A stretch of DNA of 64,000 nt from assembly GCA_003255065.1 (NCBI GenBank), contig QAOA01001277.1, forward strand, positions 256,345-320,344, read 5' to 3'. Source of the DNA: Cercis canadensis. Its lineage: Eukaryota > Streptophyta > Magnoliopsida > Fabales > Fabaceae. Below the pieces are notes generated by a model, which did not search any database, was not told the DNA's origin, and saw only the letters and a list, made by a program, of their open reading frames with translations. This document shows, one piece after another, positions 26,560-38,298 of this stretch (position 1 is the stretch's first letter; the number at the start of each line of letters is the position of its first letter). Made by a program: the position numbers and the translations under genes.

Positions 26560-27110
26560 CATGAAATGCATATGGCATTGTAGCCTATGCATAGGCTAGT
26601 TGAAATGGCAAGTAAGCCATTAATGCATGAAGTAAATCATGCAATGCTTTATTTATTGGATGAAGACAAAAGTGCAGAGTGAGTTGAATTAGGAGGTGAA
26701 GGCAATGTGAGAGTATCACACCTGAGCAGATTTTGTGCGTGAATATTTGACGGACCTGTTCTCATTTCAGCAAGTGAGCCTCTATAAATAGAGAAGAGAT
26801 TTCTCAGTTGAACTCAACTAAACTCAACAAAGAGAGAGCAGAAAGAGAAATCAGTAGGAGAGTTGAGTGAAATAAAAAAAAGTTAAGAGCGTTATGTTGT
26901 AATTGTCTTTTATAAAAGTGAGTGTGTTCTAGTGCGTAAGTTATAGACCAAAATAAAGTGTGTGAGCTAGTGAGAGTCTTAAACTATATGTGCTTATACT
27001 GTCGTAGTGTATAAGTATTTCTATATAATACAAGTTTTATTCCATTACTATCACGTGTTGCCCTTTATTTCATTACAATCACATGTTGCCCACTTTCAAC
27101 TCTACATTTA
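26560..27110 (+). mobile_element. LTR-like piece (possible solo LTR)
   Basis: Non-coding, with the order expected of a plant long terminal repeat: a TATA-like 'tctataaata' at 26781-26790, a transcribed-looking purine-rich part, then 'aataaagtg' at about 26952 and a T-rich end near 27040. No second copy or internal region is present, so if real it is a solo LTR fossil. The exact ends and a 5-bp target duplication were not resolved. Confidence 0.35.
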
Positions 27111-28318
27111 CAGCTAGATTGGAGGACAGTACGTTAAATGAGGCTACAATATGATGTAGATAATGCGTAAAGAAGCTTGTAACAATGAATCACTTTTTTT
27201 TTCTTCTACTAGAAAAGGGGTCTCGTATTTAACTTAGCCCACTTAAATCCGATGAAACATGGCCTAATTACCTAACATGAACTATTTGATTTTCCCCCTA
27301 AATATGATACTTCAGTTTGATATTAATTTTGTCATTAGAAAAACATATGCTGTAAGTTTGGGTTGTGATATGCAACTTCATTTTCTTTTCCCCTTTCCTT
27401 TTTTTTGTTTTTAGTTTATTCATTGTAAATAAGAAGTAACTTATTTTGGGTAATAATATGTGAAGTAACTTTATTATAAAATGAGTGCCAGAGGCAATTA
27501 TATATTTTTTTTTTCTTTGATGAAGGGGGAAAAAACTGATTGACAAAGAAAATAACTGCTCAGTCTTTTTTATCCTCTCATTAAATTTCATTTCCAATTG
27601 TGGACCTCACTAACGTTACAACTTTTAGATCGACCTTGCTACAAGTTTTAGCTTTCACTTTCTTGCTTAGTAATCTTGATTGAAGAAATGATATTAAGAA
27701 AATCTACCTGTATACTCCCCAAAGAATTTTTTTAGTAAAATAAAAAAAAAAAATTGTTTGNAAAAAAAAAAAAAAAAATTGTTTGTAGATATTCACAATT
27801 TCTTCAAAACATATAATGTTCTGATTTTTTACTAAGGGATACTCTACAACAGAATATTGTATTAGAAAAAATCGTTTCAAATGTCAAGCCAATTCTATTA
27901 TCTAAAGGAAGTGGGAGTGGAAGGGACATTGCGAAGAGTTCTATATAATTTTTCTCTTTCTCTAATTGTCGTTAATGTGAAGAATTAATTTAACCCAAAA
28001 ACTTAAATTATTAGATGAAGTCTTATGAATAATTTTATATCTAACAGTTAATTCTTTGGTTTTATTGTTTTGTACAAATATTCTTTGTTATCATGCATGA
28101 CCTTGGAATCAATTAATAATTTCTATATGTTTGTTAATTATTTAATATCACAAGTAGCCACAGAATTGACTTTGGAATGAGTACTGCTGTTAGTTTTATT
28201 AGACCCACACATATCTAATAAGCAAAACAAATGGCACATATTACTCCAGTCGTTAATTTTATGGTAATGAATAATTGTTTTTTTTTTTTTTAACCTTAGG
28301 TAAAGGGGGGAGAACACT
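27111..28318. other. Intergenic, AT-rich; N joint at 27761
   Basis: No coding sequence. An A-run plus 'attgtttg' occurs immediately before and after the N at 27761, the same duplicate-across-N pattern as elsewhere. Confidence 0.4.
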
Positions 28319-28321
28319 TTA

Positions 28322-29679
28322 GGGTCTGTTTGGGAGTTCTTTTGGAGGGGAAATGAGAGAAAAAGAGAGGAAAGGAAGGGAAGAGAAAGGGATTGGTTTT
28401 CCTCTCCTTTGTTTAAATGATTAAAATAAGTAAAATGAGAAGAAAGAAAAAAAAAAGTCTTATTGTAAAGTATTTTTATTAATTTACCATTTATTATTAA
28501 ACTAGACATATTTAATATAAAATTAAATAATATAATATACTTCTTTCTTTTTCTCTCTTGTATCTCATATTTCTTTCTCTCTCTCTAAAGTAATCAATTA
28601 ATTTATGTTTTCTGGGAAATTTTGACATTTTTGACCTCGATCTGAAGCTTTTGTAGTCTCAATTTCATTGGTTTTTGCTGCTAAGCATTGGATTGAATGG
28701 CGAGGAACAGTTTCCATGGAAGAAGATGGAGCATCTCTGCATGCACAATCAACCCAGAGAGATTGACCACCAAGATTGAGCACAAGGGTCGTAGGTGAAA
28801 GTGGGGTGCCATAGGAAAGCGTGGTCAAGTATTGGGTGGTTGAATCGTCTTTATTGACAAGGAGAACCAAAGAGCAAGTTTGACCAAGAGAGACCTTATC
28901 AAAAAGGAAGAGACATGAGAGAAAAAGAGGAAGGAATTGAAGGAAGGAGATGGAAGAAGGAGAAGCAGAGAAAAAGCATACTAGAGTTGTAGAGAATAGA
29001 GATGTGAGATTGGGCAAAATAGTAAATTAATTTCTTACCTCTCCAAACCCCTCAATTTGGGGGGTTGAAATTCGTGGATGGAAAAGGGAATTCGGGGGTC
29101 AGAATTCAACCCCTGGTTCTCCTCCCCTTTCAAACTAAAACTCCCAAACAAGGGAGTGTAATCTCTCATTCCTCTCATTTCTTTTCCTTTCCCCCCAAAA
29201 TCAACTCTCAAACAGGGTTTGTTTGGGAGTTAAAATTGGAGGGAAATGAAATGAGTAAATGTGTCTATCCCTTTGTTTGAAAGTTCAAGATTAAAAAAGG
29301 AAAGGAAACTAAGGGGTAACCTCAAACCCCCACATTCCTTTATTGCCTTCACTTTTGTGTTCCTCCAATTTGGGGGGTTTTGAGAGGAAAAAAAATAGTA
29401 GTTTACTATTATACATCTATTTATTTCTTCAAATTCTTTTTCAAACACTATTTAGATAACATTATTAAATCTTATATTAAATATATTTACTTTATAAATA
29501 AAAGATAAATTTGTAAAATTATAAATTTTTATTTTGTTCCTTTCTTTTCCTCTCCTTTTGCTCATTTTAATCATCCAAACAAAAGAGAGGAAAACTCCTC
29601 CATTTCCATTCCTTTCCTTTCCCTTTCCTTCCTCTCTTCTCCTTTCCTTTCCCCTCACTTCAAATTCCCAAACAAAGCC
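28322..29679. mobile_element. PIF/Harbinger-type element (or nested pair) carrying a gene fragment
   Basis: The outer ends are 'gggtctgtttgggag' (28322) and, in reverse complement, 'ggctttgtttgggaa' (from 29679). They are flanked by TTA on both sides (28319-28321 and 29680-29682), the 3-bp target of Harbinger elements. Purine- or pyrimidine-rich subterminal blocks lie behind each end. Further inverted copies of the end motif occur inside at about 29130, 29205 and 29216, so one element has probably inserted in or beside another. No transposase is present. The internal region holds part of a host aspartic-protease gene (28660-28960). Confidence 0.65.
28660..28960 (-). pseudogene. Captured fragment of an aspartic-protease-like (basic 7S globulin/TAXI type) gene
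   Basis: Minus-strand translation reads 'LVLLVNKDDSTTQYLTTLS', 'YGTPLSPTTLVLNLGGQSLW' and 'VDC'. This matches the N-terminal part of plant basic 7S globulin / xylanase-inhibitor-like aspartic protease homologues ('QYLT...GTPL.P..L.LDLGG..LWVDC'). A hydrophobic stretch in front may be the remains of a signal peptide. The open frame has no ATG at its head (it opens at TTG) and only the first fifth of the family is present. It lies wholly between the inverted ends of the Harbinger-type element, so it is best read as transposon-captured. Confidence 0.6.
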
Positions 29680-29682
29680 TTA

Positions 29683-32080
29683 GTATTCTTTTGAAAAGGG
29701 TCGAGGGAGAGTTCAAATCCTCCACCTAGGACAAGCTTGGCCTTTGGCCTAATGTCACAATGCCAGTTCAACCAAGACTCTTCTTTATGGTATTGAATAA
29801 TTAGCACAAATCATCAAGGAAAAAAAAAATAGCCATAAATGTTTTGTAGAAATAGTATGAAAGTACAATACCCACCAAGTGTATGAGAGTTTGTTTTTGA
29901 GAACATTTTCCAACTAGAGAAAACTAAAATGGAACTTATCTATTGTAATTGTAGAGGCCACTGACGTGCAAACATTCTGATGAAGTTTGAGTGGAAGGCA
30001 TTTTATGTAAATGTTCCAAGTTCAAGTGATTTTCTATTTATTTTTATGTTTTTGTTTTTTTGCTGAAAAAAAAAAATCCTCGTTTCGTAGGCTTACGATT
30101 GTTCTTACAGCCGAAGATCAATTGTTTGAAAAGTATGAATCAGGCATAGTGGCTAAAANTGCAAACATTCTGATGAAGTTTGAGTGGAAGGCATTTTATG
30201 TAAATGTTCCAAGTTCAAGTGATTTCCTATTTATTTTTATGTTTTTGTTTTTTTGCTGAAAAAAAAAAAATCTTCGTTTCGTAGGCTTACGATTGTTCTT
30301 ACAGCCGAAGATCAATTGTTTGAAAAGTATGAATCAGGCATAGTGGCCAAAACTGGATTTACTGAAGGATTCATATTAGAGATTGGAATTCAGATTTTGG
30401 ACCAATCCTTAAAGTTTGAAAAATGTTAGATTCTTACTTGGATAATTAAAATGTTCTAACTTGGTTCCCCCAAATAGTTTAGCTACTAATCTCATTCATA
30501 AACGCTAAAATTGGTAACTATTGCCAAACAAAAAAGAAAGTTTATCCTTATCTTCTGGTGAATGCTTTAATAAAGTAACTTGCATTTATTCAACGGGTAA
30601 AAATGTTTTTGCTTTGAGTTGGATTGGACATATTCAGTACGTATCTCATATTCACAGTAATGGACGTGTAAAAGAAATAGTTTTACAATGAAAATCCTTG
30701 AATCAAGAAACAAGATGAAAATGAATGCATAGTATTAGTATGGGTTGGACTAAGACCCACCAAATCATTGCTAGAAGACAAACTACAGTTCGGTGAGTTC
30801 CACGTGGACAATACAATGCCGCAAGACCTTAATTGAGAGTTCAGCAAAAGCAAATATTGCCAGGAGTGTTAGGTATGCGGATGTTTTTTTTTATATTCTC
30901 ATAAATGTTAACTTATAAATGTAATATTTTCATGATACAATTATTTTTTTAAAAAAACAAATTAAGTAAATAACATTTTTGAGAAATTTTTTTTTTTTTT
31001 TTTGCTAATTTTCTCATAAAAACATTTTTATCGGGCGATGATAATCTTGAATTCTTTTGAACATGTGAATGTTGTTCTAAAAGGACAATTTTACTTACCC
31101 TTGGCTCTCGTCCTTCTCAAATGCTCGACTCCCTCTCAAAACTCTCACTCTCCCTCTCCACATCACGTACCACCACCACCACCCCTTCTTGGCTTGATCT
31201 CCAGTCACCACTATTACCGCCACCGTCATTGCCTAGCATAAATCAGTGCGCCATATTCATCATGTGAACTCACCTTCCAGAGTCTTCCTCACACAGTAGC
31301 AGCAGTGGCGTCAATTAGGCACCGGTTTGGTGTTTTATTTTATTCATGGCTAAGAGTAAAGGAGATTCTTATCCCTGGAGTGACATTAGTATAAATAAAT
31401 CATTAAATTAGAAAAAGCAGAGGATAATCGTTGTAAACTTGAACTTGTATACATCCGCGTCAGCAAAATTAACTCCATTGTTAACAGTCAACACAGAAAA
31501 ATATCAAAGATTCCCAGCAATTTGAACTAAACATGAACCTAAAAGATTGAACACAAAAGATTCCTAAGAATATTGTTCAACATTCCCATAATTGTTCAAT
31601 TCCAACTAAACATATTTTTGCAATATTCTTTGGAATAGCATTTCCAGGAATGTGTACGGTAATTCCCATTAATGTAAAAAGAATATGTGTGCCAAATACG
31701 TACATTCTTAGTATTTGTGCTAAGGAAATAAGTGAAACACATGTATTTTGCTGGACTTTTGGTTAAAATTATATAATAAAAGCCACTTTGTTCTTGTTCT
31801 AAGTACATTTAAGTGTACTCTTTATTTCAGTCTCTAACATATTGCGCTCCTATGTAACAAAATAAAATAAAAAAAATACACTAAAATAAACCAAAGTAAT
31901 TAATGGTTAATGAATCTAACTCAGCATTGGTGAAAAATGGACTAGGATAATCGCATCACAGACCGGGTCACATTCACATTACATCCAAAGGTCTTCATGA
32001 ACAGAATATGGCTGCTTAACTATTCACATTGAGATCGGAATATGATTGCTTCCTAACCTTAATGAACAAAAGCTGATTCC
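29683..32080. other. Intergenic; N-joined duplication and low-complexity patches
   Basis: No convincing gene. 29967-30158 is repeated as 30160-30351 on either side of the N at 30159. A C/T-rich patch at 31120-31230 gives a Pro/His-rich translation that looks like chance. Sequence directly flanking the Harbinger insertion (28290-28318 with 29683-29790) contains 'gagttcaaatcctcc' and a T run, which could be a decayed SINE, but too little is preserved to claim it. Confidence 0.4.
29967..30351. repeat. Direct duplication across single N at 30159
   Basis: 192 bp before and after the N are nearly identical (both start 'tgcaaacattctgatgaag'). Differences are limited to a homopolymer length and a few bases. 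Same interpretation as the other N joints. Confidence 0.85.
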
Positions 32081-32139
32081 TTTATATATAAGAGTAAGAA
32101 TTGGAATGCAAACCTTAAATGTCATATGCTGGGTGAGGG
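32081..32139 (+). promoter_or_regulatory. TATA box and short upstream ORF of the LRR kinase gene
   Basis: 'tttatatata' at 32081-32090 is a good TATA box placed about 50 bp before the ATG at 32140. If transcription starts 25-35 bp downstream of it, the leader is only about 25 nt long. It may include an ATG at 32119 that opens a five-codon ORF (MSYAG) ending 4 bases before the main start. Whether that ATG is transcribed is uncertain. Confidence 0.4.
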
Positions 32140-35100
32140 ATGACAACCATTCAAAAGGCTTCTGTTCTTCTCTTTTATATTCTCTTGCTTTCCTTATTCC
32201 CTTTCCAGATCACAGCATCACCAAGAACAGAAGCAGAAGCTCTTGTAAAATGGAAAAACAGTCTACCTCTACCTCTTCCTTCTTCTCTCAATTCATGGTC
32301 CCTCAGCAACCTCAGCAGCCTCTGCAACTGGGATGCCATTGTTTGTGATAGCAGTAATACAACAGTCTCAGAGATAAACCTCTCTGATGCCAACCTCAAT
32401 GGGACCCTCATAGGGTTGGAATTTTCTTCCCTTCCCAATCTCGCTCTCCTCAACCTGAATACCAACAGTTTCAGTGGTGCAATACCATCTGCTATTGGTA
32501 ATCTATCCAGGTTAACTTTCTTGGACCTGGGAAATAACTTATTTGAAGGTACACTACCATCCGAGCTTGGCCAGCTGAAGGAGCTTCAATATCTTAGTTT
32601 GGCTCTCAATGATTTCAATTCTGACTTCCCAAGTTGTGTACTGAATTGCCAGAACTTGACATTTCTTGACTTGCATGGATATTCTATGAGCCTAATACCA
32701 GAATCACTATATACCAATCTGGGAAAGCTTGAATACCTCAACCTCACCAATTGTGAGCTAGATGGACCATTGCCATCAAAATTTTCCAATCTTTCTAATC
32801 TCAAAGCACTCCACCTGGGCAGTAACAAGTTTACTGGTCCTATTCCTGCTGGGATTGGAAACTTGAAAGTTATGATAGAATTAGACCTTTCAAAAAACCA
32901 ATTATCTGGTCCAATTCCTTCAAGCATATGGAATCTTCCAAGCATTGAAGTCATAAATCTTTTCTTCAATAATCTCTCTGGAACCATTCCCATGGATATT
33001 GGAAACTTGACCTCACTCCAAATTTTTGATGTCAACAGTAATTTTTTGCATGGAGAGTTGCCAGAGACCATTTCTCAGCTAACTCAATTGAAATCATTTT
33101 CTGTATTCACCAATAAGTTTTCGGGCAGCATTCCCAGAGATTTTGGGAAGAATATCCCTTATCTGGCTCATGTCAGCTTCGCAGATAACAGCTTCTCTGG
33201 AGAACTGCCACCTGATTTGTGCAGTGGTTTCGTACTTGAATATTTTACGGCAAATGACAACAGCTTTTCTGGGCCACTGCCGAAGTGCTTGAGAAATTGT
33301 TCAGAACTAACTAGAGTCTGGCTTGATGGAAATGAATTCACAGGAAACATCACAGAAGATTTTGGGGTTCACCCAAAACTTGATTTCATTTCAATTAGTG
33401 ACAATCAGTTTGTTGGTCAGCTCTCTCCTAAGTGGGGTGAATGTGTAAACTTAACCAGAATGGAGATGGACAGAAATAAATTTTCTGGCAAAATTCCATC
33501 TGAGCTGGGTAAGTTGAGCAAGTTACAATATCTAAGCCTACAGTCCAATGAACTCACTGGCAATATCCCACCAGAACTGGGAAATCTTAGCTTGCTGTTC
33601 ATGTTCAACTTGAGCAGGAATCATTTGGCAGGAGATATCCCACAGAGTATTGGGAAATTAGGTGAGCTTGAGTATCTTGATTTATCAGATAACTATTTCA
33701 CCGGAAGCATACCCATAGAACTCAGTAATTGTGACAAATTACTGAGCTTGAATTTGAGTCATAACAATCTATCTGGTGAAATATCCTCTGAAATTGGCAA
33801 TCTCTTCTCACTGCGCTATATGTTGGACCTGAGCAGCAACTCTCTTTCTGGGCCAATTCCTCAAAACCTTCAAAAGCTTACTTTTTTGCAGATCCTCAAT
33901 GCCTCACATAACAATCTTTCAGGAGCAATTCCACAACCATTGTCAGGCATGGTCAGTCTTGAATCTATTGATTTTTCTTTCAACAATTTGACAGGTTCAA
34001 TCCCAAATGGTAGAATTTTTGAACAAGCACCAGGTGAAGATTATATAGGGAACTCAGGCTTGTGTGGAGAAGCAGAAGGTTTAACTCCATGCTCTACAGA
34101 CAAGTCAGAAGAATTAAACAAAAAGGTTCTTCTTGGTGTTATTATACCTATTTGTGTGCTATTACTAATAGGGATGATTGTTCTTGGAATTCTCATACTA
34201 CGCAGGCCGGCCAAATTCCATAACAAAGAGAGGAGAAGTACTCAAAACAATGAAAAAGCTACACGCATGGTATGGGGAAGAGATGGAAATTTCAAATTTT
34301 CTGATATTGTTCAGGCCACAAATAACTTTGATGAGAGGTGCTTCATTGGAATAGGAGGATCCGGAAGTGTCTACCGCGCAGAATTACCCACAGGTCTAGT
34401 TGTTGCAGTAAAAAGGTTCAATTTGACAGATTCTGGTGCCATTCCAGCAACAAATCTCCAGAGTTTTGAGAATGAGATAAGAACTCTTACAGAAGTGAGG
34501 CACCGCAACATCATAAAGCTGTATGGGTTCTGTTCCAACAGGGAATGCATGTACCTGGTTTATAAATACATAGACAGAGGTAGTTTAGGAAAAGTGTTGT
34601 ATGGGGATGAAGGAACATTGAGACTAAGCTGGCCCACAAGGGTGAAAATTGTGCAGGGAATAGCACATGCACTTGTCTACCTGCACAGTGATTGTTCCCC
34701 ACCAATTGTGCACAGAGATGTGACATTGAATAACATATTATTGGACTCAGAATTTGAACCTTGCCTTGCAGATTTTGGCACAGCAAAGTTGCTCAGCACC
34801 AATACAACAAGCTTTACCTCAATTGCTGGGTCCTATGGCTACATGGCTCCAGGTATTCACACCAATTCTTTTCAACTACATAGTTATGGGAATTGTTATA
34901 CCCCCTCTGAACCACATTCAAACATTTCTGGTGTATACACACGTGTGTGTTATTTCATTCTACCCTTTTTGGGTAGGTGATGTGACACAGTATCAATCAA
35001 AACCCTGTATAAAAGCGATTAAAAGTGACTTGTCTCACTATTATCTACTTACAATACTTACACCTTGAATAACTTCTTTTACTGCATTCTATTCTGGTAT

Positions 35101-35559
35101 GGGAACAATCGGCGAAACTGAAAAATGGTAACTGTGGTTACAAATTTCCCCTAATAAGTGGTTAGTGACAAAAAATGAAATTTAATTGCAGAGCTAGCAC
35201 AAACTATGAGGGTCACAGAAAAGTGCGACGTGTACAGCTTTGGGGTGGTGGCAATGGAGATTATGATGGGGAAGCACCCAGGAGATCTCTTGGCTTCTCT
35301 ATCTTGTTCAATGAAGGATTTTCAGATGCTTCTGAAGGATGAGCTAGACCAAAGGCTTCCACCTCCAACGGGGAGATTAGCCGAAGAAGTAGTGCTGATA
35401 GTGATAATAGCCTTGGCATGCACGCGTAATAATCCAGAGTCGAGACCTACCATGCGTTCTGTGTCACAAGAGCTATCAGTGAACAAACTGGCTCGCCTTT
35501 CGGAGCCCTTTCGCATGATAACCATTGACAAGTTAATGGAAATAGGGTTTCAGAAATAG
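32140..35559 (+). CDS. LRR receptor-like protein kinase, MIK2/MDIS1-interacting type
   Basis: Two exons, 32140-34852 and 35192-35559, with a 339-bp GT-AG intron that splits the Glu codon of the kinase APE motif; 3081 nt, 1026 residues. Order: signal peptide (about 1-26), LRR N-terminal cap with 'ALVKWKNSL', about twenty plant-type LRRs to about residue 620, one membrane span (about 662-690), then a cytoplasmic kinase domain. The kinase shows a glycine loop '[13 protein letters not shown]' (about 735), Lys758, HRD at 858-860 with Asn865, and DFG at 878-880, so it should be an active RD kinase. The catalytic loop reads HRDVTLNN where relatives usually have HRDISSNN. Length and architecture fit the LRR-XIIb receptors that sense extracellular peptides or wall state; the ligand cannot be inferred. 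Its 3' half is repeated at 39459-40525 after an N. Confidence 0.95.
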
Positions 35560-35938
35560 AACCACGTCCGACTTTGGTGTCTTTGCTATACTACCTTAAA
35601 ATCATACTCTTTCTAAAAAATATTACATCAGACTTTGAATATAGTGTATAGTATTTTACTTTGACACTAAACGGCACTAAATGGTATTGAAATCCTTCTT
35701 CAAGCTTGGAAGTCCCATATTGTTCAAACATAAAATCGTAATCATCAGTAAAAAAGAGAAAAATATTTAATATTTAAACTCTTAATTAAAAATATTATGA
35801 ATAGTAATACCACAGCTACCACTATACTTCTATTGCATGTTCAATTGATGTAATATTAAAATTTCAATATATAAATATATGTGCAAAATTAGTAATTCGT
35901 GAATTATATATGTATACTTTTTAAGTCATAAATTATTA
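35560..35938. other. 3' flank of the LRR kinase gene
   Basis: AT-rich sequence after the stop codon. Several 'aaaatatt' and 'atataaatatat' stretches could serve as poly(A) signals. No other feature was seen. Confidence 0.3.
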
Positions 35939-38298
35939 GACTAAAACCATATTTTGATCACTCATTGGTATAAGCACTATTAGTTTAGTCCCTCACTCTT
36001 AAAGTTTCTCAGTTTGGTCCATCACTCCCTATTTCCGCCTTAGTTAAAACACTTTGAAAGTCTACTACTGTTGGAGTTAACGGAAGTGCTTATTTGTGAC
36101 TGTTATGTATGATGTGGCATGTTGTTTTAATTGTGATTCACCCTCTGTGAGTCAGCTACTAATGGAGTTAACGGTGGGTTTCACACTAGGTAGAAAATAA
36201 CAATGACACGTCATACATAACGGTGACACATAGGCAGATTTGTCAATTCTTTTAACAACTAAAACCTCATTTTTGTCTTTCACTATATTGGGTGTTCTCA
36301 ATTTTGTCCCCCATTGCATTATTTTCTCAATTGAGTCCCTGACTTATGAAATTCGTTTCAATTAAATCCTTTCGTCTAACTTCTATTAACTTGATTGACA
36401 AAAATGCTAATGTGGCTGTTAAAAAGTGATGTGACACCGTTAAATGCCACATCCCAGGTGGACGGTTCAATCAAAATGACGTTGTTTTCATTTTAAAATA
36501 ATTGAAAAATGTTTTTCTTCTTCGTTGCTCATCCATTTATTCAGAGACTGGTTCACCCATATCTTTCTTTTCGCTTCCTCCATTGCTTCATTTGCTTTGC
36601 ATTGATTCAATCTCTCTCCCTTTGTGCTTACTTCCTCTTTGTTCCATTTACCATTTTTCCCTTCGTCCCCACCCACTGCACTCTCAAACCAAATCCATTT
36701 CTACCACCATCAACGTTGGGTTGTTTTATCTATTCAACTCAAAGTCTCATCACTTTTTTTCTAGTACCGATTCACAGTAACTTTCAAACCCTTCATCAAA
36801 ACCCATTTTTTGAAACCCTAAACCACCCAAATCCTTTGATTTGCCTTCGCAATCCAATTGGTTGGTAGTTGTAGATATAAACTTCTTAATCTAGAAAAAA
36901 AAAAAAAAAAACTCATATGAATATCGTTGACTATAGTTAGGGTTTATCTAATAGCAAAAAAAAGAGTCTTTTTTTTCGTCGTTTTTATTCCCAATCGCAT
37001 TTTGGTGCTAGGTTTTTATTGGGTATAGGAATGTTGGGTCCTGGGTTACAGTTTAGGCGGTGCATGCACAGTATGGAGAAGTTTTTTGAACTTGCTTTCG
37101 GGCGATGCCCTTACTAAAGGACCGGATAAGCAGCTAGATCGATTCCTAACAGTAAGAGGATTGGCAAATCTTTCTTTCCTTAAAACACAGGATTTTAATT
37201 GGGTTTTGGGCGAGACTGCACCATCAAGATACAAATTGGGGTCATCACTGCTGTAGTGTTGTGAGCTAGGTCTCTAGAGTCACTCTGCCTCTGCTCCATT
37301 CCTTTCTTTCTTTATCACCGAGAGTTCCCTTACTTATAGGCAAGAAAAGCAAAGAGGGTTGTTGGCACAAAGAAATTAAAGCTGCTTCTCTTCTAGCTTT
37401 CAAAGAGCTTCTTCTTGGCATCACTTCGCCCTTTTCATCCCTTCCCCCAGATACGGCTGCAAAGCAAGGAAAGGTAGATGCCAGTTTGCTTTAGACTTGG
37501 AGTTCGAAGTGAAAGGTAAATTGGCTAGGGAGAGTTATGGGTCTCCTCCTCCTCGTTCTAATTCTGCTTCCCCATGTACGAAGCAGTTGAAGAAAGCTTA
37601 AGCCGATAAAGAACGTGATGGTGAGCGTGAGAGTGAGAGGAATCATGGGAGTAGCAGAGGGGGTGACAGGGAGAGGGATAGAGGATAAGGGTCAAATAAA
37701 GATTCAGGGAGTGAGCGAAAGGAGAAAAGGTCTTCTGGGAGGGATGAAGATAACAATAATTATAATGATAGTGGTAGAAACAAGTCTTCAAGATCAAGGC
37801 ATGAGAGGTCTGGTGCTTCTTCAGAGCACCATCACAATGGCAGGAGTAGGCACAGATCTCAGTCTCCTCCACAGACAGTGGCTGCTAATGCTAGAGCTCG
37901 TGAGGTGTCTGGTGATATCCAACCCTTCAAATAATGATCCAACCCAAAACAGCGTCGTTTTAGGGAACATCTAAGTGGTGTGTTCACTTGGATGTCCAGC
38001 GTGGCATTTAACAGTGACACATCTCTTTAATAGCCACATCAGTATTTCCGTCAGTGAAGTTAGTGGAAGTTAGGCGGAATGATTTAATTGAAGTGAATTT
38101 CATAAGTCAGGGACTTAACTGAAAAAATATTGCAGTGGGGGACGAAATTGAGAACGCTTAATATAGTGAGGGACGAAAATGAAGTTTTAGTCTTTTTTTA
38201 ACTAATCGACACATAGATGGAACGATCACATTGTAGCTTAATTGAGAAGTGAGGGACCAAATTGATAAACTTTGAAACTAACAGACCAAAGTGAGAAA
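35939..38298. mobile_element. Mutator-like element with long TIRs and captured sequence (copy 1)
   Basis: The left end reads 'gactaaaaccatattttgat'. Its right arm (about 37930-38298) is the inverse of the left arm over several hundred bases, including 'gtccctgacttatgaaattc' and 'ttctcaattttgtcccccat', so the terminal repeats are about 400-500 bp long. Such long inverted ends are a trait of plant Mutator-like elements. The last 40 or so bases of the right end are missing here but present in copy 2. No clean 9-bp target duplication was found. The middle (about 36500-37930) is unlike the flanks: it holds GC-richer, host-like coding remnants and no transposase. Confidence 0.6.
37480..37935 (+). 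pseudogene. Captured host-like coding remnant rich in Arg/Glu/Ser (copy 1)
   Basis: Plus-strand translation gives 'FEVKGKLARESYGSPPPP', then 'ADKERDGERESERNHGSSRG' and 'SGSERKEKRSSGRDEDNNN', and further 'RSRHERSGASSEHHHNGRS'. It resembles the charged RS/RE-rich part of a nuclear RNA-processing protein. It is interrupted by stops (for example between 'KKA' and 'ADKERD', and after 'RDRG'). I do not recognise the parent gene. Its position between the two long inverted arms suggests capture by the Mutator-like element. Confidence 0.4.

Noticed and set aside
29690-29790. Possible tRNA or SINE ('gagttcaaatcctcc')
   Set aside because: Resembles a B box only. No cloverleaf, A box or clear tail could be assembled, so it is mentioned only as a doubtful SINE.
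31038-31241. Pro/His-rich open frame
   Set aside because: C/T-rich low complexity with no supporting splice sites or homology.
32175-33608. Minus-strand open frames under the LRR exon
   Set aside because: Shadows of the repeated LRR codons on the opposite strand.
36502-36868. Overlapping open frames (Phe/Ser/Leu-rich) in the long-TIR element
   Set aside because: Two frames overlap over a pyrimidine-rich block and neither resembles a protein family; repeated in copy 2 only because the DNA is repeated.
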